Below, in pieces: positions 12,201-26,037 of a stretch of 64,000 nucleotides of DNA. Source of the stretch: Patella vulgata (lineage: Eukaryota > Mollusca > Gastropoda > Patellidae); assembly GCF_932274485.2 (NCBI RefSeq), contig NC_065885.2:37647062-37711061 (forward strand), in the 5' to 3' direction. Each line of letters begins with the position of its first letter. Position 1 is the stretch's first letter. The notes under the pieces are model-generated. The model saw nothing but the letters and a program-made list of their open reading frames with translations, was not told the DNA's origin and did not search any database. The position numbers and the translations under genes were made by a program.

Positions 12201-12959
12201 CATCTATCAAGGGGAAACGATGCTGAAACATCCGAGAAACTGGTTAGTGAAAGAGCGATATTCATCATATGGACATAACGAACAATATAGAAATACTTCA
12301 CTGGAACAGAAAACAGTATACAATGGACCAATCTGAAATGTCAATCCGAGTACAACAGACTTCCAGCTGCAAGTGGCATATCTGAACATTGACATTGTGA
12401 CTGAAAATAGTGGCCTCTTGTGTTCTTGAAAATTTGTGCATCACTGCCGTGTGTACACCACTTTCAACTAATATGAAACTATCCCTAAGTCAAGTTAGGA
12501 CGGAATAAAACCTCACAGATTATTGATTGATGATGGTTTAAATGGTGATACTATATCTGTTATAGCCCTAATGATAAATAGCCCGTTGACATTTTAGACA
12601 TATTTTGTATATATTTTAGTTTAGATCTATATTCGACTTAGCAATGACACAAGGTTTTGTAGACCTGAGGCTATAATACATGTGACTCCTGTTGTTTTAT
12701 CAATATCTCCCATCAATCAAATCAATCAATCAAATCTATATTAGTGATAGATCTCGGCAAGTTATGTTTATTACGATTTTCAATCTATTGTCATAATAAC
12801 TAGTCATTATTGATTGGAAAGTGTTCTATATTTGGTTTCTATTTCCGACGTTATTTTTTTTAAAATAAAATTTATCGTCAGATCTTCAATCAAATGTATA
12901 TGTGCCTTGTGCATACGGCCATATTTATTATTATTATGATAGACAATAAAAATACATTT

Positions 12960-13016
12960 TTTTAAATTAATACACATACTGCACCCCCTCCCCCCCCCCC
13001 CCACACACATCACACC

Positions 13017-13049
<33 letters not shown>

Positions 13050-13285
13050 GAGTAGGTCATTTTGAGACTTGCATATGGATCAATTCTATTCGATAATTCG
13101 CTTGTGCGTAGGGGTTTTTAGCAGGTGGGGGAGGCGTGGGGTGGGGTAACCGGAGGACCCAGAGAAAACCAACGAGGTTAGTCCGGCGTCCCTACTCTTT
13201 GTTAGTGCCACGAACACGCGGGGACCGAAACCCCTCCATTTGACTGTATGACAGACCTTACGATCTAACGCGCATGTGGGTAGAA
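12960..13285 (-). mobile_element. SINE family 1, copy C, with C and GA tracts
   Basis: A C-rich run, a short (CA)n and a (GA)n tract (13016-13051) precede the reversed SINE: aggtcattttgagacttgcat, aataattcgcttgtgcgtagg, gtaaccggaggacccagag, then a diverged head. The core carries a G-rich insertion (ggtgggggaggcgtggggtgg). It is more diverged than copies B and F. Confidence 0.7.
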
Positions 13286-16200
13286 AATAGTGGAAATAAT
13301 TGTTTGTATAAACGAATTAGTAATGTCCAAAGATAGTCATTTGCGTAACATAAGTGGGTTGTTGTAGGATGTCGTGGGTTCTTTGTCAGGTCTGTACGTG
13401 TTATTTGGAAAATCTTTTAAATTCAGTTTAAATATAGGAAAATGTTATAAAAACATGCTAGAAAGAGTGGAATGGTTTATGATATTGTTTTGTCTATTTT
13501 TCTAGCGGTTTCAGTATACGTGGGTGCTACCAATGATCAATATCCTTTTTTCTCAATATCATTTTTATATCGATATTTGAACCAATGTCCGTATCTAAAA
13601 TGTCAAAATTGAAGTGCCTGTTCGTAATTAGTTGATAATTATAAACGATAGTGTTGAATCTAAAAGGTTAAAATACTTCGTGACGTCTCACTTACCGTTA
13701 TTTCCTTTAGATATTGATCCTAGTCTGGAGGGAATAAAATCATATAAAAGGTTAGTTGTACATGACATGAACTGTCAATCAAAATGGCTGACATGACATC
13801 GCAGACGTCTGTGAGAATGTAGGTATAGTGATATTACTTGTATAGCTATGTATTGTTTAAGGTTAATTAAATCTGTCATATCTTGTGTTATTAACTTTTA
13901 GCATGACAAGGTAATGTCCGCAGCCATATTGAAATGCATTATTATTTAAGTCGACCTTAATATCTATAGATAAAAATGATCACTGTGGTTTCATCATACG
14001 AAGATACAACAAAAAATAGTAGTTTACCCTCATGAGAAGCGTTATCAGGTGTTCTATAGCGTATAAGCTAAACGGATTTCAGAAGCCGAATGTGTAGAGA
14101 AATTTTTAGATGAACAAAACATAGACAAAACAAACAATTCAAGTATACTAGACAATAAAGCATTAAGCAGATTTTAGACTAGATTTTTGCCTTTTTGAAA
14201 TAATATAACTTCAGTGTTCCCGGTTTTTTCTTTTATTTTACTATTTCTCAAAAATACCATAAAGAGCTGTTTGGATTTCGTATACAAAATCGTGCAAAAA
14301 TCTGGAATACACTTAATGAGGTTTAATACGTACTCGATATACCCCTATAAACTTAAAAGGGTTTTCATATGAATTGAAAAAATAAAAATAAAGTAGTATT
14401 TTTTTTTACACGTTGCTTGTTGTCACGGTCTGTTGGAGCCAGACTAACTTTTCTCTTATTGTGGAGCGAAGCGTCTGAGAACTTATTAAATATATCTTTA
14501 AAACTTTCTCTTCTTCAATTCACTGCCTTTCAAAGATCTAAATACTTGCTAAAACACTCTTTAATATGGCTAACTGACTGTTTAAAAGTCGATATACAGT
14601 TTCTTGCGTTCCGTTTTAGTTGAACGATTTAGTAATCTGAATTTTTAAATCAAATAAAAGCAATGTACAGTTAAACAGTATGTTTTGTACGGTAATGCCA
14701 TCAATGTCACATAAAAAGAAAAATGAATGGTCAGTTTTTTAATAATTAAAGTTCATGGAGGATTCAACACATGGTTTGTTCGTTTAAATTCAAATAATGA
14801 TTATTAACCATGTAATTTGTGTTATTATGTGTGTTATGAGGATTAATATTTTAACATGGTGGAAACATTCTAGAACATACCATACCTTTTCTAGACTGGT
14901 CTGTTACCCCCAGGAAACTCAAAATCAGAACTATACAAAACACCCGTACAACGCTAAGTACGAAGCTAGTTACGCAGACAAGGAAATACCACTTTATGTC
15001 TACGAAGTAAAAGGTTGGAGGTGGAGGGGGGGGGGCAATCAAATTGTCGGGTAACCTACTGAAACTGTTAAGAATAGTTAATTTGAAAATAATTATTAAA
15101 ATACGAGGGTTAGTAGCTGTCTTTCTCTCGGGCAACATATGAAAACTAACCATTGCTTCAGATTTTATGTAATAAATTGAATTAAGCTGTATAATATGAC
15201 TTTTAACAAACAGTACATTAATCTGGAATACAATCACTGGGGTGTTACATACAGAACGACGTGTCTGCATGTGTTCTCTTATCGTTTTCAATATCATGGA
15301 TTATATTTATAATGCCTTCTATTTCAATAAGTTTTCTCTACTGACATTTACACGTGTATAATAACACATTTCAGTTTTATAAAAATATCTATTTATTAAA
15401 TCAAATTTGGTCAGTTTTCGAGATTACGGTGTAACACCATCTGGTTTCTCTTTGTACCCAGACTTCCGGTTTAACTCGGCGTTGACAGTGGCGCAAGCCG
15501 CTGAATAACTGAATTATGCTATTGGAATAATATTAATCTCATTCTCTTCCATTTAGAAAATAAATATTGCTGCGAAATCACAAAACTCCCAGTGCGACTT
15601 CAATAATTGAACACGATACGTGAGGAATATACACGAGTAAATTGTGTAATATGTCATTCAATTGGCTTGGAAATAAATACTCGGAACGTTTATCTAGTTG
15701 GGTTCTTCAAGTCTACACTTAAACATTTATATTTTCACCAATTTAAGCGAAACGTGCCATTCATAGATAAATAGCTTGACCCATGCGACCTCATGAAAAC
15801 ATAGATTGACCCCATCGAATTTTTGCGGAAAAAGAAAATACGCGACAACAAAAGATTGAACAATAGACTGGATGATAGAGGAGTCAGGTATCGTTTATTT
15901 ATTCTCGTATGTCCAGGTTATCTCCTGGACTGGGTTTCTGTTGAGAATAATGTCGTATTTGAGGCATTTAAAAGAGTGTTTTGACGATAGAATTTCGTCG
16001 TTACCACCCACTTTCAGAAAGTTTGAAAACAAGACCTTAGAGAAAATTAGGTTCATCTTTAAAGCTCTCTTATAATAAATGTATGGAATTTATCGTGATT
16101 AATATGGTGGTATTATTTCTGCGAATTGAGCTTCGTAAATAGTGTCATATCTCCACATTTTTTACACCTTGTTTATTCAAGGTAGTCATGCGATTTTCTA

Positions 16201-16589
16201 TGCGGCTTGACAAAAGTATAATAAATTCATATTTGTAATGATACCATCGGTTTGGAAGTTCAGTAAGGAGTAAATTTTTGGTTAAATGCGCATTTTCGTT
16301 GCTTGATTAAGTTGTGCGAAATATCCAACATTAGTTTATATATAAATGTCATTTGAATTCAATTTATACTGGTATTTGGCAGAAAATGTTCTTATATTTA
16401 TGTATTTTAGTATACGGGAAATTCATGTTGTGTGTAAAGCTGAAGAAGTTTATTTTTGTGATGTTATAGACGGTACCTCGTATACCACTACTCACCTGTG
16501 TCATCAGTATTGATTTATTTTTGTAGCAACGATCCCTTTTTTTCAACTGAAACTGCCTCAGTTTATAGATGCTATAATTTAGCTACGTT

Positions 16590-17630
16590 AAATGAAAGAT
16601 TGCCGTCATCAAATAGAACTGTGCATACAAAGGTTATTGCAGCGCTATTTGAAAGATGATTTCTGATACTGTCGACATCGGATACAATATTACATATATT
16701 AAGGTTATCGCCGCTCTAAATGAAAGATTATAATATTGCCGATATAGTAGTTATCACCGCGATAAATGAAAGAGTATTCATTATATTGTCGATATAATAG
16801 AAAGTTATCGTGGCAATAATTGAAAGATTATTCATTATATTGTGGCCTTCGGATAGAATATTGCATATATAACTGTTATTGCCGCGGTAAACGAAAGATT
16901 ATTCATTATATTGTAGCCATCGGATAGAATATTGCATATAACGGTTATTGCCGCGGTGAATGAAAGATTATTTATTACATTGCGATCATCATGTAGAAAA
17001 TTACATATTTAACAGTTATATTTAACAGTTGCATATTTAAATGAAAGATTATTTATAATATTGCGGTCATATTGTAGATTATTGCATATCTATCGGTTAT
17101 TGCCGTGATAAATGAAAGATTATATTATATTATATTATATCCTGTAGAATATTCCATCTTAACGGTTATCGTCGCTCTAAATGAAAGATTATTTATTATA
17201 TTGCGATCATCCTGTAGAATATCGTCGCTCTAAATGAAAGATTATTTATATTGCGATCATCCTGCAGAGTATTTTATTTTAACGGTTATCGTCGCGCTAA
17301 GTGAAAGATTCTTTTTTATATTACCAATGTAACTGTTATGATCGCAATGAATGAAAGATTATTTATAACAGTTACCACCGGGGTAAATGTAGATGGATAT
17401 TGGTAAATTATTTATTATATTGTGATCATCCTGTACAATATCGTCGCTCTAAATGATAGATTATTTATATTGCGATCATCCTGCAGAGTATTTTATTTTA
17501 ACGGTTATCGTCGCGCTAAGTGAAAGATTATTTTTTATATTACCAATGTAACTGTTATGATCGCAATGAATGAAAGATTATTTATAACAGTTACCACCGG
17601 GGTAAATGTAGATGGATATTGGTAAATTAC
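16590..17630. repeat. Complex minisatellite, 50-75 bp units, with a 219 bp duplication
   Basis: About 13 degenerate units each contain aaatgaaagattatttatta, then attgcgatcatcctg and aacggttatcgtcgc. Within the array a block of about 190 bp is repeated with a 219 bp offset (17221-17410 and 17440-17629) and is nearly identical, so a recent large-unit duplication is layered on an older small-unit one. Confidence 0.85.
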
Positions 17631-19925
17631 ATAAACCGCCACTACAGCATTAATATCGTTTAAAGCATTTAATCTGTCCGAAGTTCTAATGTATACGGGT
17701 TGTGGAGCATAAGAATACAAAATGAATTTCAAAACCTTATTTTTAGCTTTTCATCAAAAAAAATGTTCACGTTATATTTAAACACAATTTCCTTTTTTGA
17801 ATTATTGCTAAAGCCGTCGGGTGTCCAAATATATCTCCGTATTGCTATATAATTAGTTTGTTCTTGTTTTGGCGGGATTTTTTTTTTCATGCGGGTATTT
17901 TAAACAAATTTAAATTTCAACTTCGTTTCATTCGATTTATAAATGTTTTGACTATACGCCGTTTCTATTATTGTCATTAGAGCCGTAGGCTCGCCAAATA
18001 TATCCCACTATAATTGTCTTCTTCTTTTATCTCTTGCCATAATATGAAAATGGATAATTATTTATAACCAGAAAATCAATTAATTCTACTATATTTGCGT
18101 AAATCGTTTGAAGGTATTTATCCGGTTAATAAAAGGAAAGACGTATACCCTACATTTTACTACTATGAACAGAAATAAAATCCCCCCGTGTAGAAATGCC
18201 ACCGTGTTTAACATGACATTATCAAAGATATTCGACTTTCCCAATTCCAATAATAGTATGGTATTTAAATTCAATGGTTGTGCCATCGCTTCCTTGTGAT
18301 TAAAATAACTTGGCTTCGCCCACAATCTAAATCAAATCTTCTTTTTTGGTGTAATATCTTTGGTCTTATGTTTCAGATGAATATTAATAATAAACAACAA
18401 TACATGAAAAGGGAGCCTTCAAAATTAGAAAAAATAAGCAATGCACAGTAACTAAATATAAATAAATTAATGTTTGATTGTCAATTTCAAAACGATTTTT
18501 TTAACAATGCTGTTGTGATGTGATGACCAAGAGCCTCCGCTTGCACTGAGCAATGGTTTATGCGAAAACTGTCTACATGTACATGTAACCTGCGTATTTC
18601 GTTGATTTTAATTATAAAACAGTTCTTTTCAACTAGAGAGAGAGAATCCTGCTATACTACTTCTAGGCCTGTGCCAATTTCCTAGAATATATGATTTGCC
18701 ATAATAAACTTGAAGTACAAATTTGCAAATAACCAAAACGCACTAAGTGACTTTTGGCATTTGATTATTGAGTTGTTGAGAAAATAAACGAGGAGGGTCC
18801 ACTGTTTAAAATTCTGTCTGTAAACCCAGGGACTGGGTTAAGATGGACTAAATCAAAAGAGATTTTTTTCTGTAGAGAGCAACAACAAAAAATGCAGCTT
18901 GTGAATCTAACGGATTAGCCACCGAAACCAGAGAGAACGCAGGGAGAATGTAAACTACAATAACGACTGATTGATATTACATGCTTGTTGAGATCAAGTA
19001 AAATCTCATTTCGTTTCGGAATGTTTAGATTACGCAACAAAGTGCGATCACTGTGAATGTCGGGAAGAGAAAGGATGAAAGGGCTACAGAACAGAATATT
19101 AAAATCGGATGTATTTGATATTAAGCCTGCGGAATAGTGTACGAGATCCACTTGGTGTTTGCACGTGGCTTTAAGAAAAGAAATGGAGTAATTACTAAAT
19201 GTGCTAACATGTAACAACTATAAAGAGACGAGGCAATCTCTGATCATCCTCTTTGTAAAAATACTGTACTACGGCCTTTAGACCTCCCCATCATTTCGCC
19301 GAACGTTACAGCAATTGTATACTTCTATGAAATATTTTTGTATATATAGATGTGTATCTGAGAATTTAGCCACGCGCCAAACAACTAAGCATTAGATAGA
19401 TATGGAGACGCATAGCAGATATTTTCCCAAAAAAGTTGTAACGGTAATTTTGCCAATCTTTATTAGCCACAATAATTATATACTTCTATGAAATAGATAT
19501 GTCTTATCTGTTAACCAACGTCATAGCAACCATAAAACTTCATTTTACTTCTTTGAAATATATCTGATCATTTCACGAAACGTTCTATAAAGGGCCGTCG
19601 TGTTCGCACACGATATTCATAAGCCAGTCAGAGTGCAAGGTCAGTAGGCATACATGGTCATATCGTAAATGGGCCCGTTTCTTCTGCGAATTTCCGCGCG
19701 TATCACCGCTTTCAGTACAAACTATGATTTGCGTTGAAAGTAGCAGTGGCCAGTGGTCGGGCTCAAAATAAATGAGTCCTATACTAATCAGCGACAAGGA
19801 CCGACAAGAGCGTCGCAAAGAGTGACTGACAAGGATAGACATGTTTTTGGTATGAACATTCTACACATCATTCATACCCATTGAGCCACCACCGCTCACA
19901 AATAATAATTATAAAAGTACACTAT

Positions 19926-22106
19926 TATTAACACAAAGTACAATTTTATAGATACACAATTACTGAGTTTAATACTAAGCGACGTTTCGACGAGGATACT
20001 CTTGTCTTTATCAAGCAAATGATACAGGTATGTGAATAGTAGGCAAATATATACAGAATATGCAACAAAATAACAGGGATTAAAAAGGGGGAAATCCTAT
20101 TATTTATAAAGATCAATGTATTAATGGGAAACTCTATTAATGGGAAACCAATTAACCTGGGCTATAGATAAACAATAATTGTGTATGTATGGGGGTATGA
20201 GTGAACAAGGGTGATCGCTGATGCAAGGGAGAAGAAAAAAAAATAAAAATAAGAACTATATTAATTCAATAAACAGAAAATCATGAAGGATAAAACCTAT
20301 TATTAGACTATAAAACTGGACGAGGGAAACCGTAAATATATTAATTCAGTAAACCGAAAATCATGAAAGATAAAACCTATTATTAGACTATAAAAAACTC
20401 GACGAGGCAAACCCTAAATATATTAATTCAACAATGTAATGTAAAATATATCTCCAGACTGTAAAACTGGTTAAGTACTGGAAACCAAGAAATGTAAAAT
20501 GTGTAATTAGACTGTGAAAAAAATAGATAAGCACTGAAATAAAACAAAAGTATGGGAATCAATGTATAAGTTCATCATAAGTTCCTGAACAAGAGTGATC
20601 GCTGATGTAAGGGAAACCATAATTAGACAGTAGAAACCTGGATAAGCACTGTAATAGAATTAAAGTATTAGAATCAATGTATAAGTTGGCCATAAGCCCG
20701 TGGTATAAAGAGTCCCACATCACGGTTTGGGCTTGATGCGTTTTTATATTGATGGCTTCAAGAAATTTCCTGGTTTTCTTCTGGTGATGATTTACTGCAA
20801 GGTTTCTTGTTTGGTCCCACATGATTGTATGATGTCCGTAGTTAATAATATGCTCTGCTACGGCTGAGGGATTGGTGGAAGCTAGTGATGACTCGTGCTC
20901 TTTTATTCGTACATCAAGTGGTCGCCTTGTTTTATCTACATACTTTTCGTTGCACGAGCAAGTTATTTCGTAAATACACGTACATCCTTTGGGTTGTTGG
21001 AGGTTGGCTTGTTTTGTTTTACAATTAGCTTGCAGTAAATCCTGTATGGTTCTGCCGCTTGAGAAGGTAAATCATCACCAGAAGAAAACCAGGAAATTTC
21101 TTGAAGCCATCAATATAAAACGCATCAAGCCCAATTTAAACCGTGATGTGGGACTATTTATACCAAGGGCTTATGACCAACTTATACATTGATTCTAATA
21201 GTTTAATTCTATTTCAGCGCTTATCCAGTTTTTACAGTCTAATTATACACTCTTACATATCTTGATTTTCAGTATTTATCCAATTTTACAATCTGATCAC
21301 ATTTATTGACTTTCAGTTTATTGAACAAATATATTTACGGTTTCCCTTGTCCAAGTTTATAGTCTAGTAACAGGTTTCATCTCTCACCATTTTCAGCTTA
21401 CGGAATTAACACATTTCAGTGCTAATCCCGTTTTATAATCTAGTTATACATTTTAGATATCTTGGTTTTCAGTACTTATCCAGTTTTACAGTCCGATAAT
21501 ATATTTCACATTTATTGACTTTCAATTCATTAAATTTTAATTTATATTTACGGTTTCCATCGTCCAGGTTAATAGTCTAATAAGATGTTTTATCTTTCAT
21601 GATTTTCGTTTTACTGAATTAATATATTTACGGTTTCCCTCGTCCAGTTTTATAGTCTAATAATAGGTTTTATCTTTCATGATTTTCTGTTTATTGAATT
21701 AATATAGTTCTTTTTTTATTGTTTTCTTCTCCCTTGCATCAGCGATCACTCTGGTTCACTCATACCCCCATACATACACAGTTTATCTATAGCTCAGGTT
21801 AATTGGTTTCCCATTAATAGTGTTAATACATTGATTTTTATAAATAATAGGATTTCCCCCTTTTTAATCCCTGTAAGAGTTTCCGCTGTGTAGGTTTAGT
21901 TGTAAATGCCCCCCCCCCCCAATCAAAGGTGTTAAGTTTTAATTGTATTTGATTCTTATCTTTGTTGCATATTCTGTATATATTTGCCTACTATTCACAT
22001 ACCTGTATCATTTGCTTGATAAAGACGAGAGTATCCTCGTCGAAACGTCGCTTAGTATTAAACTCAGTAATTGTGTATCTATAAAATTGTAACTTGTGTT
22101 AATATG
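19926..22106. mobile_element. Inverted pair of Penelope-like element (PLE) fragments
   Basis: Two arms in opposite orientation (19926-20792 and 21067-22106) flank a short spacer. Both outer ends carry the same terminal sequence, from taacacaa through aattgtgtatctataaaatt to gaaacgtcgcttagtatta, as PLE pseudo-LTR ends do. Just inside is a perfect 6 bp stem, GACGAG..CTCGTC, followed by GAAACG, recalling stem II and GAAA of the hammerhead motif known in PLEs. Each arm also has copies of an 80 bp untranslated repeat (..ataaaacctattattagact..). The element is broken and lacks the reverse transcriptase. Confidence 0.75.
20700..21001 (-). pseudogene. GIY-YIG endonuclease fragment of the Penelope-like element
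   Basis: The - strand encodes CTCIYEITCSCNEKYV, then TRRPLDVRIKEHES, SAVAEHIINYGHHTI and KKTRKFLEAINIK. This matches the order of the GIY-YIG domain of PLEs: a CxCxxxYVxxT start, an RIKEH helix, an AVAEH..xxGH block and the terminal RxxLEAI motif. A second, shorter copy of the last motif is on the + strand at 21067-21190, part of the opposite arm. It is a fossil; no other PLE domain is present. Confidence 0.75.
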
Positions 22107-22554
22107 TTACTAAATGCCAATCAAAGTAAATTCACTATTATTTTCTAATGTCAGGTTGTTTTTTAATTTCATATTCTATATGTTTATCAACGATACTACA
22201 AGTTGATCAGCTTTATCTAGTCCTTTTTCTATCTTTTTTTGTTTAGAAAAGAAACAAAACTATGATTTGTTAATCGACACTGCATGTGTTAAATTAATCG
22301 AAATAATCACTAATCTCTACGGAGATTAAAGTCGTTTGATAAGAGTTACTCATCGATTCAGTTTATGTAGAAAGCTGAGCACAAAATCTCCAGCATAAAG
22401 TTATACACTCGGGGGACAATATTTTAATCAAAGGCAAAAGCATTGTTCATCCTAGTGCACTCAGTCTGACATTTGTGGGACGATTAATGTTTTCTCAGGG
22501 TTCAGACAACACAGTCAAAATGCAGGGGTTTTTAACCCTGGAAATCGATATTTG

Positions 22555-22832
22555 AATGAAAGAGAGAGAGAGAGAGAGAGAGGGAGAGGGGGGGAGAGGG
22601 GGGAGTGAACTCAACACAACTAGGTAATTTGGGGACTTGCATAATGGTTCAATATTATTTCAGTAATTCGCTCGCGCGCAGAAATCTTTAGTAGTGGGAG
22701 GAAACCAGAGGACCCGGATAAAACCCACCAGGTTGGACATGCGACCCTACTTGTCACGTACAATTGCGGGATCAATACCACTCCACTTGAACCAATGATA
22801 GACCTTATGATCTAAAGTGTACACATTAGACC
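22555..22832 (-). mobile_element. SINE family 1, copy D
   Basis: The + strand shows (GA)n at 22561-22586, then aacacaactaggtaatttgg, gtgggaggaaaccagagg, and a reversed head with B box region tacaattgcgggatcaatacc. The outer end of the head has decayed. Confidence 0.7.
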
Positions 22833-23610
22833 CCCCTCCCCCTCCGCTTTTGCGATAATCCTCAGTATTGTTTACTTTTAAAACCTCGATTCTTTAGAAG
22901 ACTAATAATCATTTCCTTATTTATATTCATCAACAAAAAACGGGGCCTGAAAAATGTTTTTTTAGATAGTAATTTAGACGATGGAATAAAATCAAAACAA
23001 GGTTAGATATCAACTTGATTTCCATGTTCATGCACATAAATGAGTTATGCTTTCGAAGAGAACTAACGAACAAAGACATGGAAACCTGATGTCGTAAAAT
23101 CGATAGAAAGTAATGGGGACTTTGGAACTGACTTTAATAATCTTTGGCCCAATGTGCTTTTTCATCTGACTATTCTTAATGTGTATAATCTAAACAGAGA
23201 AGCACCTACTCGTATTTTTGATATAAAAAAAAACATCAACAGAAGTCGATAAATTAAAAATATCAAAAAAGACAAGTAGGAGATTTTATTTCTTACATGC
23301 ACAAATAAATAGATATAATTCTTTGCTATAGATTTCACGTTTACTGAAACTGGTTACATTATGACGTAGTGATACATCATTTTTTGACAGCAATTCAACC
23401 ATTGCAAAGACCTTTATATTGACCCAGTGTTTCCATCAAGGCCAATTAAATAAAAATAGTTCCTTTTTAATAAGAAAGAAGTTACTTTCAATAAAAAATG
23501 AACTGAAAATAAAAAAAAAGTACTTCCTTTTTTAAGGAGATATCGCAGTAGATTATGAAATTTATCACACAAGCGATATCTACTGTAGAATGTATTATTG
23601 GGTGATAAAT

Positions 23611-23846
23611 TCAAATTAACACACTTTTATGGAATAACAATTACTATGGTTTATTTAACTATAGGACGTTTCCACAAGATTTCACAAGTCGTTATCAAAC
23701 ATATACACAAATTTTGTGTATATGCTTAATAACGAACATATACACAAAATTTGTGTATATGCTTGATAACGACTTGTGAAATCTTGTGGAATAAACAGTG
23801 AAATAAACGATAGTAATTGTTATTCCATAAAAGTGTGTTAATTTGA
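23611..23846. mobile_element. Foldback (palindromic) MITE-like element
   Basis: The left arm, tcaaattaacacacttttat, is matched exactly in reverse by ataaaagtgtgttaatttga at the right end. The whole 236 bp can fold back on itself. Near the centre, catatacacaaa and tttgtgtatatg alternate, so nested hairpins form. There is no open frame, and a clear target-site duplication was not seen. Confidence 0.8.
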
Positions 23847-23939
23847 TTATGTTCCAATTACTAAATGCCATTCAAAGAATGTATAGTCTAAAGATCCACG
23901 TTTGCCTTTGGTCCTGTATATATTGAGCTTGTATGTTGT

Positions 23940-23963
23940 ATTTTTTTTTTTTTTTTTTTTTAA
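23940..23963. repeat. Poly-T tract
   Basis: About 22 T in a row. It could be the reversed poly-A end of a retroposed sequence, but no source sequence was recognised beside it. Confidence 0.8.
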
Positions 23964-25655
23964 AGGGAATTAATATCGCTTAATTCACGAAAAACCAAGA
24001 ACAAAATCGTTGAAAAAATGATTTTATTTTATGAAAAAAAAGCGAAAAAAAGGATAAATTGGATTCAAGTGTAGAATTCGTCCAATAGTAGTCTCGCTTG
24101 TCATATTTCACACACGTCTGGCTTGTACATATCCTTCCACATAGCGATGACTCGTTATAATGGCTTTGTAATATAATCAAATCTATATGTCAACTATAAC
24201 GGAGGGGGGTGATATGATTATAATATATGTATTATATATACAAAACGTCCAAACATATCGTTCATACAGAATAGTAGGTTTAAGGAGTACACGCCACACT
24301 CAGCGTTTGTTCAGATGGTATCATATTCAAACTGTGAAACACCCGTTCAATTATAGGTATATATATACGTATAGTTTTTCAATAAGAGAGTTGTGCATGT
24401 ATTATCATCAATATCGTAAAACACACAAGAATGGGGTCTGATTTCCATATATCGGTCAAATAAAATAGGACGAAAGAAGAGCGCGTTATTACAGTTGCGT
24501 GTTGTAAGATTCCTAAATTCTTATACGATATTCAAAATAGATGATTTCAAAAACTGTGTGGTGGTTTATACAAGGGGTGGGAGCAGACCATGGATCCTTG
24601 CTGGCCCCCCTGGATTTGTGAATCTAATGACGCTTAAGCTTCGGAGTCCCAAATACCTGAGGATCCCTCAGAAGTGACTTTAGTCCACTTTGCCCAAAGT
24701 GTTCAGGTATACTATAGTGGTGGGACCTTACTGCTTAGAATAGGGCAGTTTATTGGGGAATAATTGTTGTACAATTCCTGCCTGGCTGTCCGGACAATAT
24801 CCCACGTAGAATCGGAACGTATCATTATTGAAGTTGGCAAGTGTAGGCTTTTGTATTAACTACAGTTTCTACTTACTGTGAAGGGTCCCAATAACAGTTG
24901 AAGCTTCGGGGCCCCTAAAATGTAGGTCCGTCATTGGCTGGGCCCACACCTATTACGTCGATCCTTCAAAAGTGGCATATTTTACACCAACTTATATATA
25001 ACATGCAATGAATACTCTGTCATCTACTAACCACATTCTATATAATATAGTTTAGTTTAAAATAATGATGACTTATGTGGCAAATATATTCACTTGTAAA
25101 ATTAAGATGTTCAGTTATGCTTAGATAACAAATCTCAAATCTCAACACTCCGTGTTTCGAGATAAGAGATGGTGCTATATAGTTCCACGTAGCAAAGCCC
25201 AACGCAAATCACATCGGGCCTCAATAAGCAAAATTGACAATATTTTTCATCAAAACAACGATTGATTACTGTTATTTATAATATTTCTGCCACATCCAAC
25301 TACAATTAAGCTTATAATCCTACCTGAAACGGGAAAAAAATCGAGGCGTTAAGCCGTTACTAGGAACGCCATTGTTAAACGGGAGATGTATGACGGTGTT
25401 ATGTCGGATAAAAACAGCTCTTCATTAATTTAAACGCGAATATTTGGAGTTAGGAGATAGTTGTGCCACTACATTGGCCCCTGTAAGTTTAATTAGTCAT
25501 AAAAGTATAAAATTATCTTATTTTTAAGATGTTACATGCATTAATAAAGAAACTGAGTTTGCCACTTGGAACTAAAGGCACCCAATCGTGGCTATATACA
25601 AGCACATCAGTATATCTCAACTTTTTTAGCTACGTTCCCGTGGCTACATTATGCT

Positions 25656-25838
25656 AGGTTCCCACTATCACGATTCGTGCTACGATTGGTTTTAATCGTG
25701 GAGTAATCGTGGTGATTCTATCAGATCTTACGATATATTGAGGGCACTCGAAACGTATCCGAACGTATCCGCACGTAGCAGATCGTGGACTCAATAGGGA
25801 CAATCCTATCACAAGGAATCTCACGACAGTGGGAACCT
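25656..25838. mobile_element. Short TIR element (MITE)
   Basis: AGGTTCCCACTaTCaCGA at the left faces AGTGGGAACCT at the right (25828-25838), preceded by tctcacgac. The flanking sequence cattat / cattaa may be a short target-site duplication. The interior is enriched in cgtatccg / atcgtgg motifs and is non-coding. Family not assigned. Confidence 0.6.
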
Positions 25839-26037
25839 GACATTAACCTCGCAATGCAATTTATACACAAATAAAGGCTCTCGCACTTGTTATAGTATGA
25901 GAGACAGGGTTTCAAGCCCAATAGTAAAATATTTCTTAATAATAAAAAGTTACTTATATATTTAACATTAGAGACTTTTGGCAAGTGGAATTATTCCCAT
26001 ACATATCATGTATCCGTATCATCACCTGGTTAAAATT

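Noticed and set aside
14851-15297. 148-codon - strand frame
   Set aside because: It is composed of AT-rich, hydrophobic and proline-run sequence without splice sites, family motifs or start context; best explained as chance in the Wnt7 intron.
18915-19217. 100-codon - strand frame, possible LINE C-terminus
   Set aside because: The end (LLRNLNIPKRNEILLDLNKH) loosely recalls the last motif of LINE proteins, but no zinc knuckle or 3' tail was seen, so it is not listed as a feature.
22018-22060. Functional hammerhead ribozyme in the PLE terminus
   Set aside because: Only stem II and GAAA fit; the CUGANGA strand is not matched and stems I and III are not clear, so it is described only as hammerhead-like.
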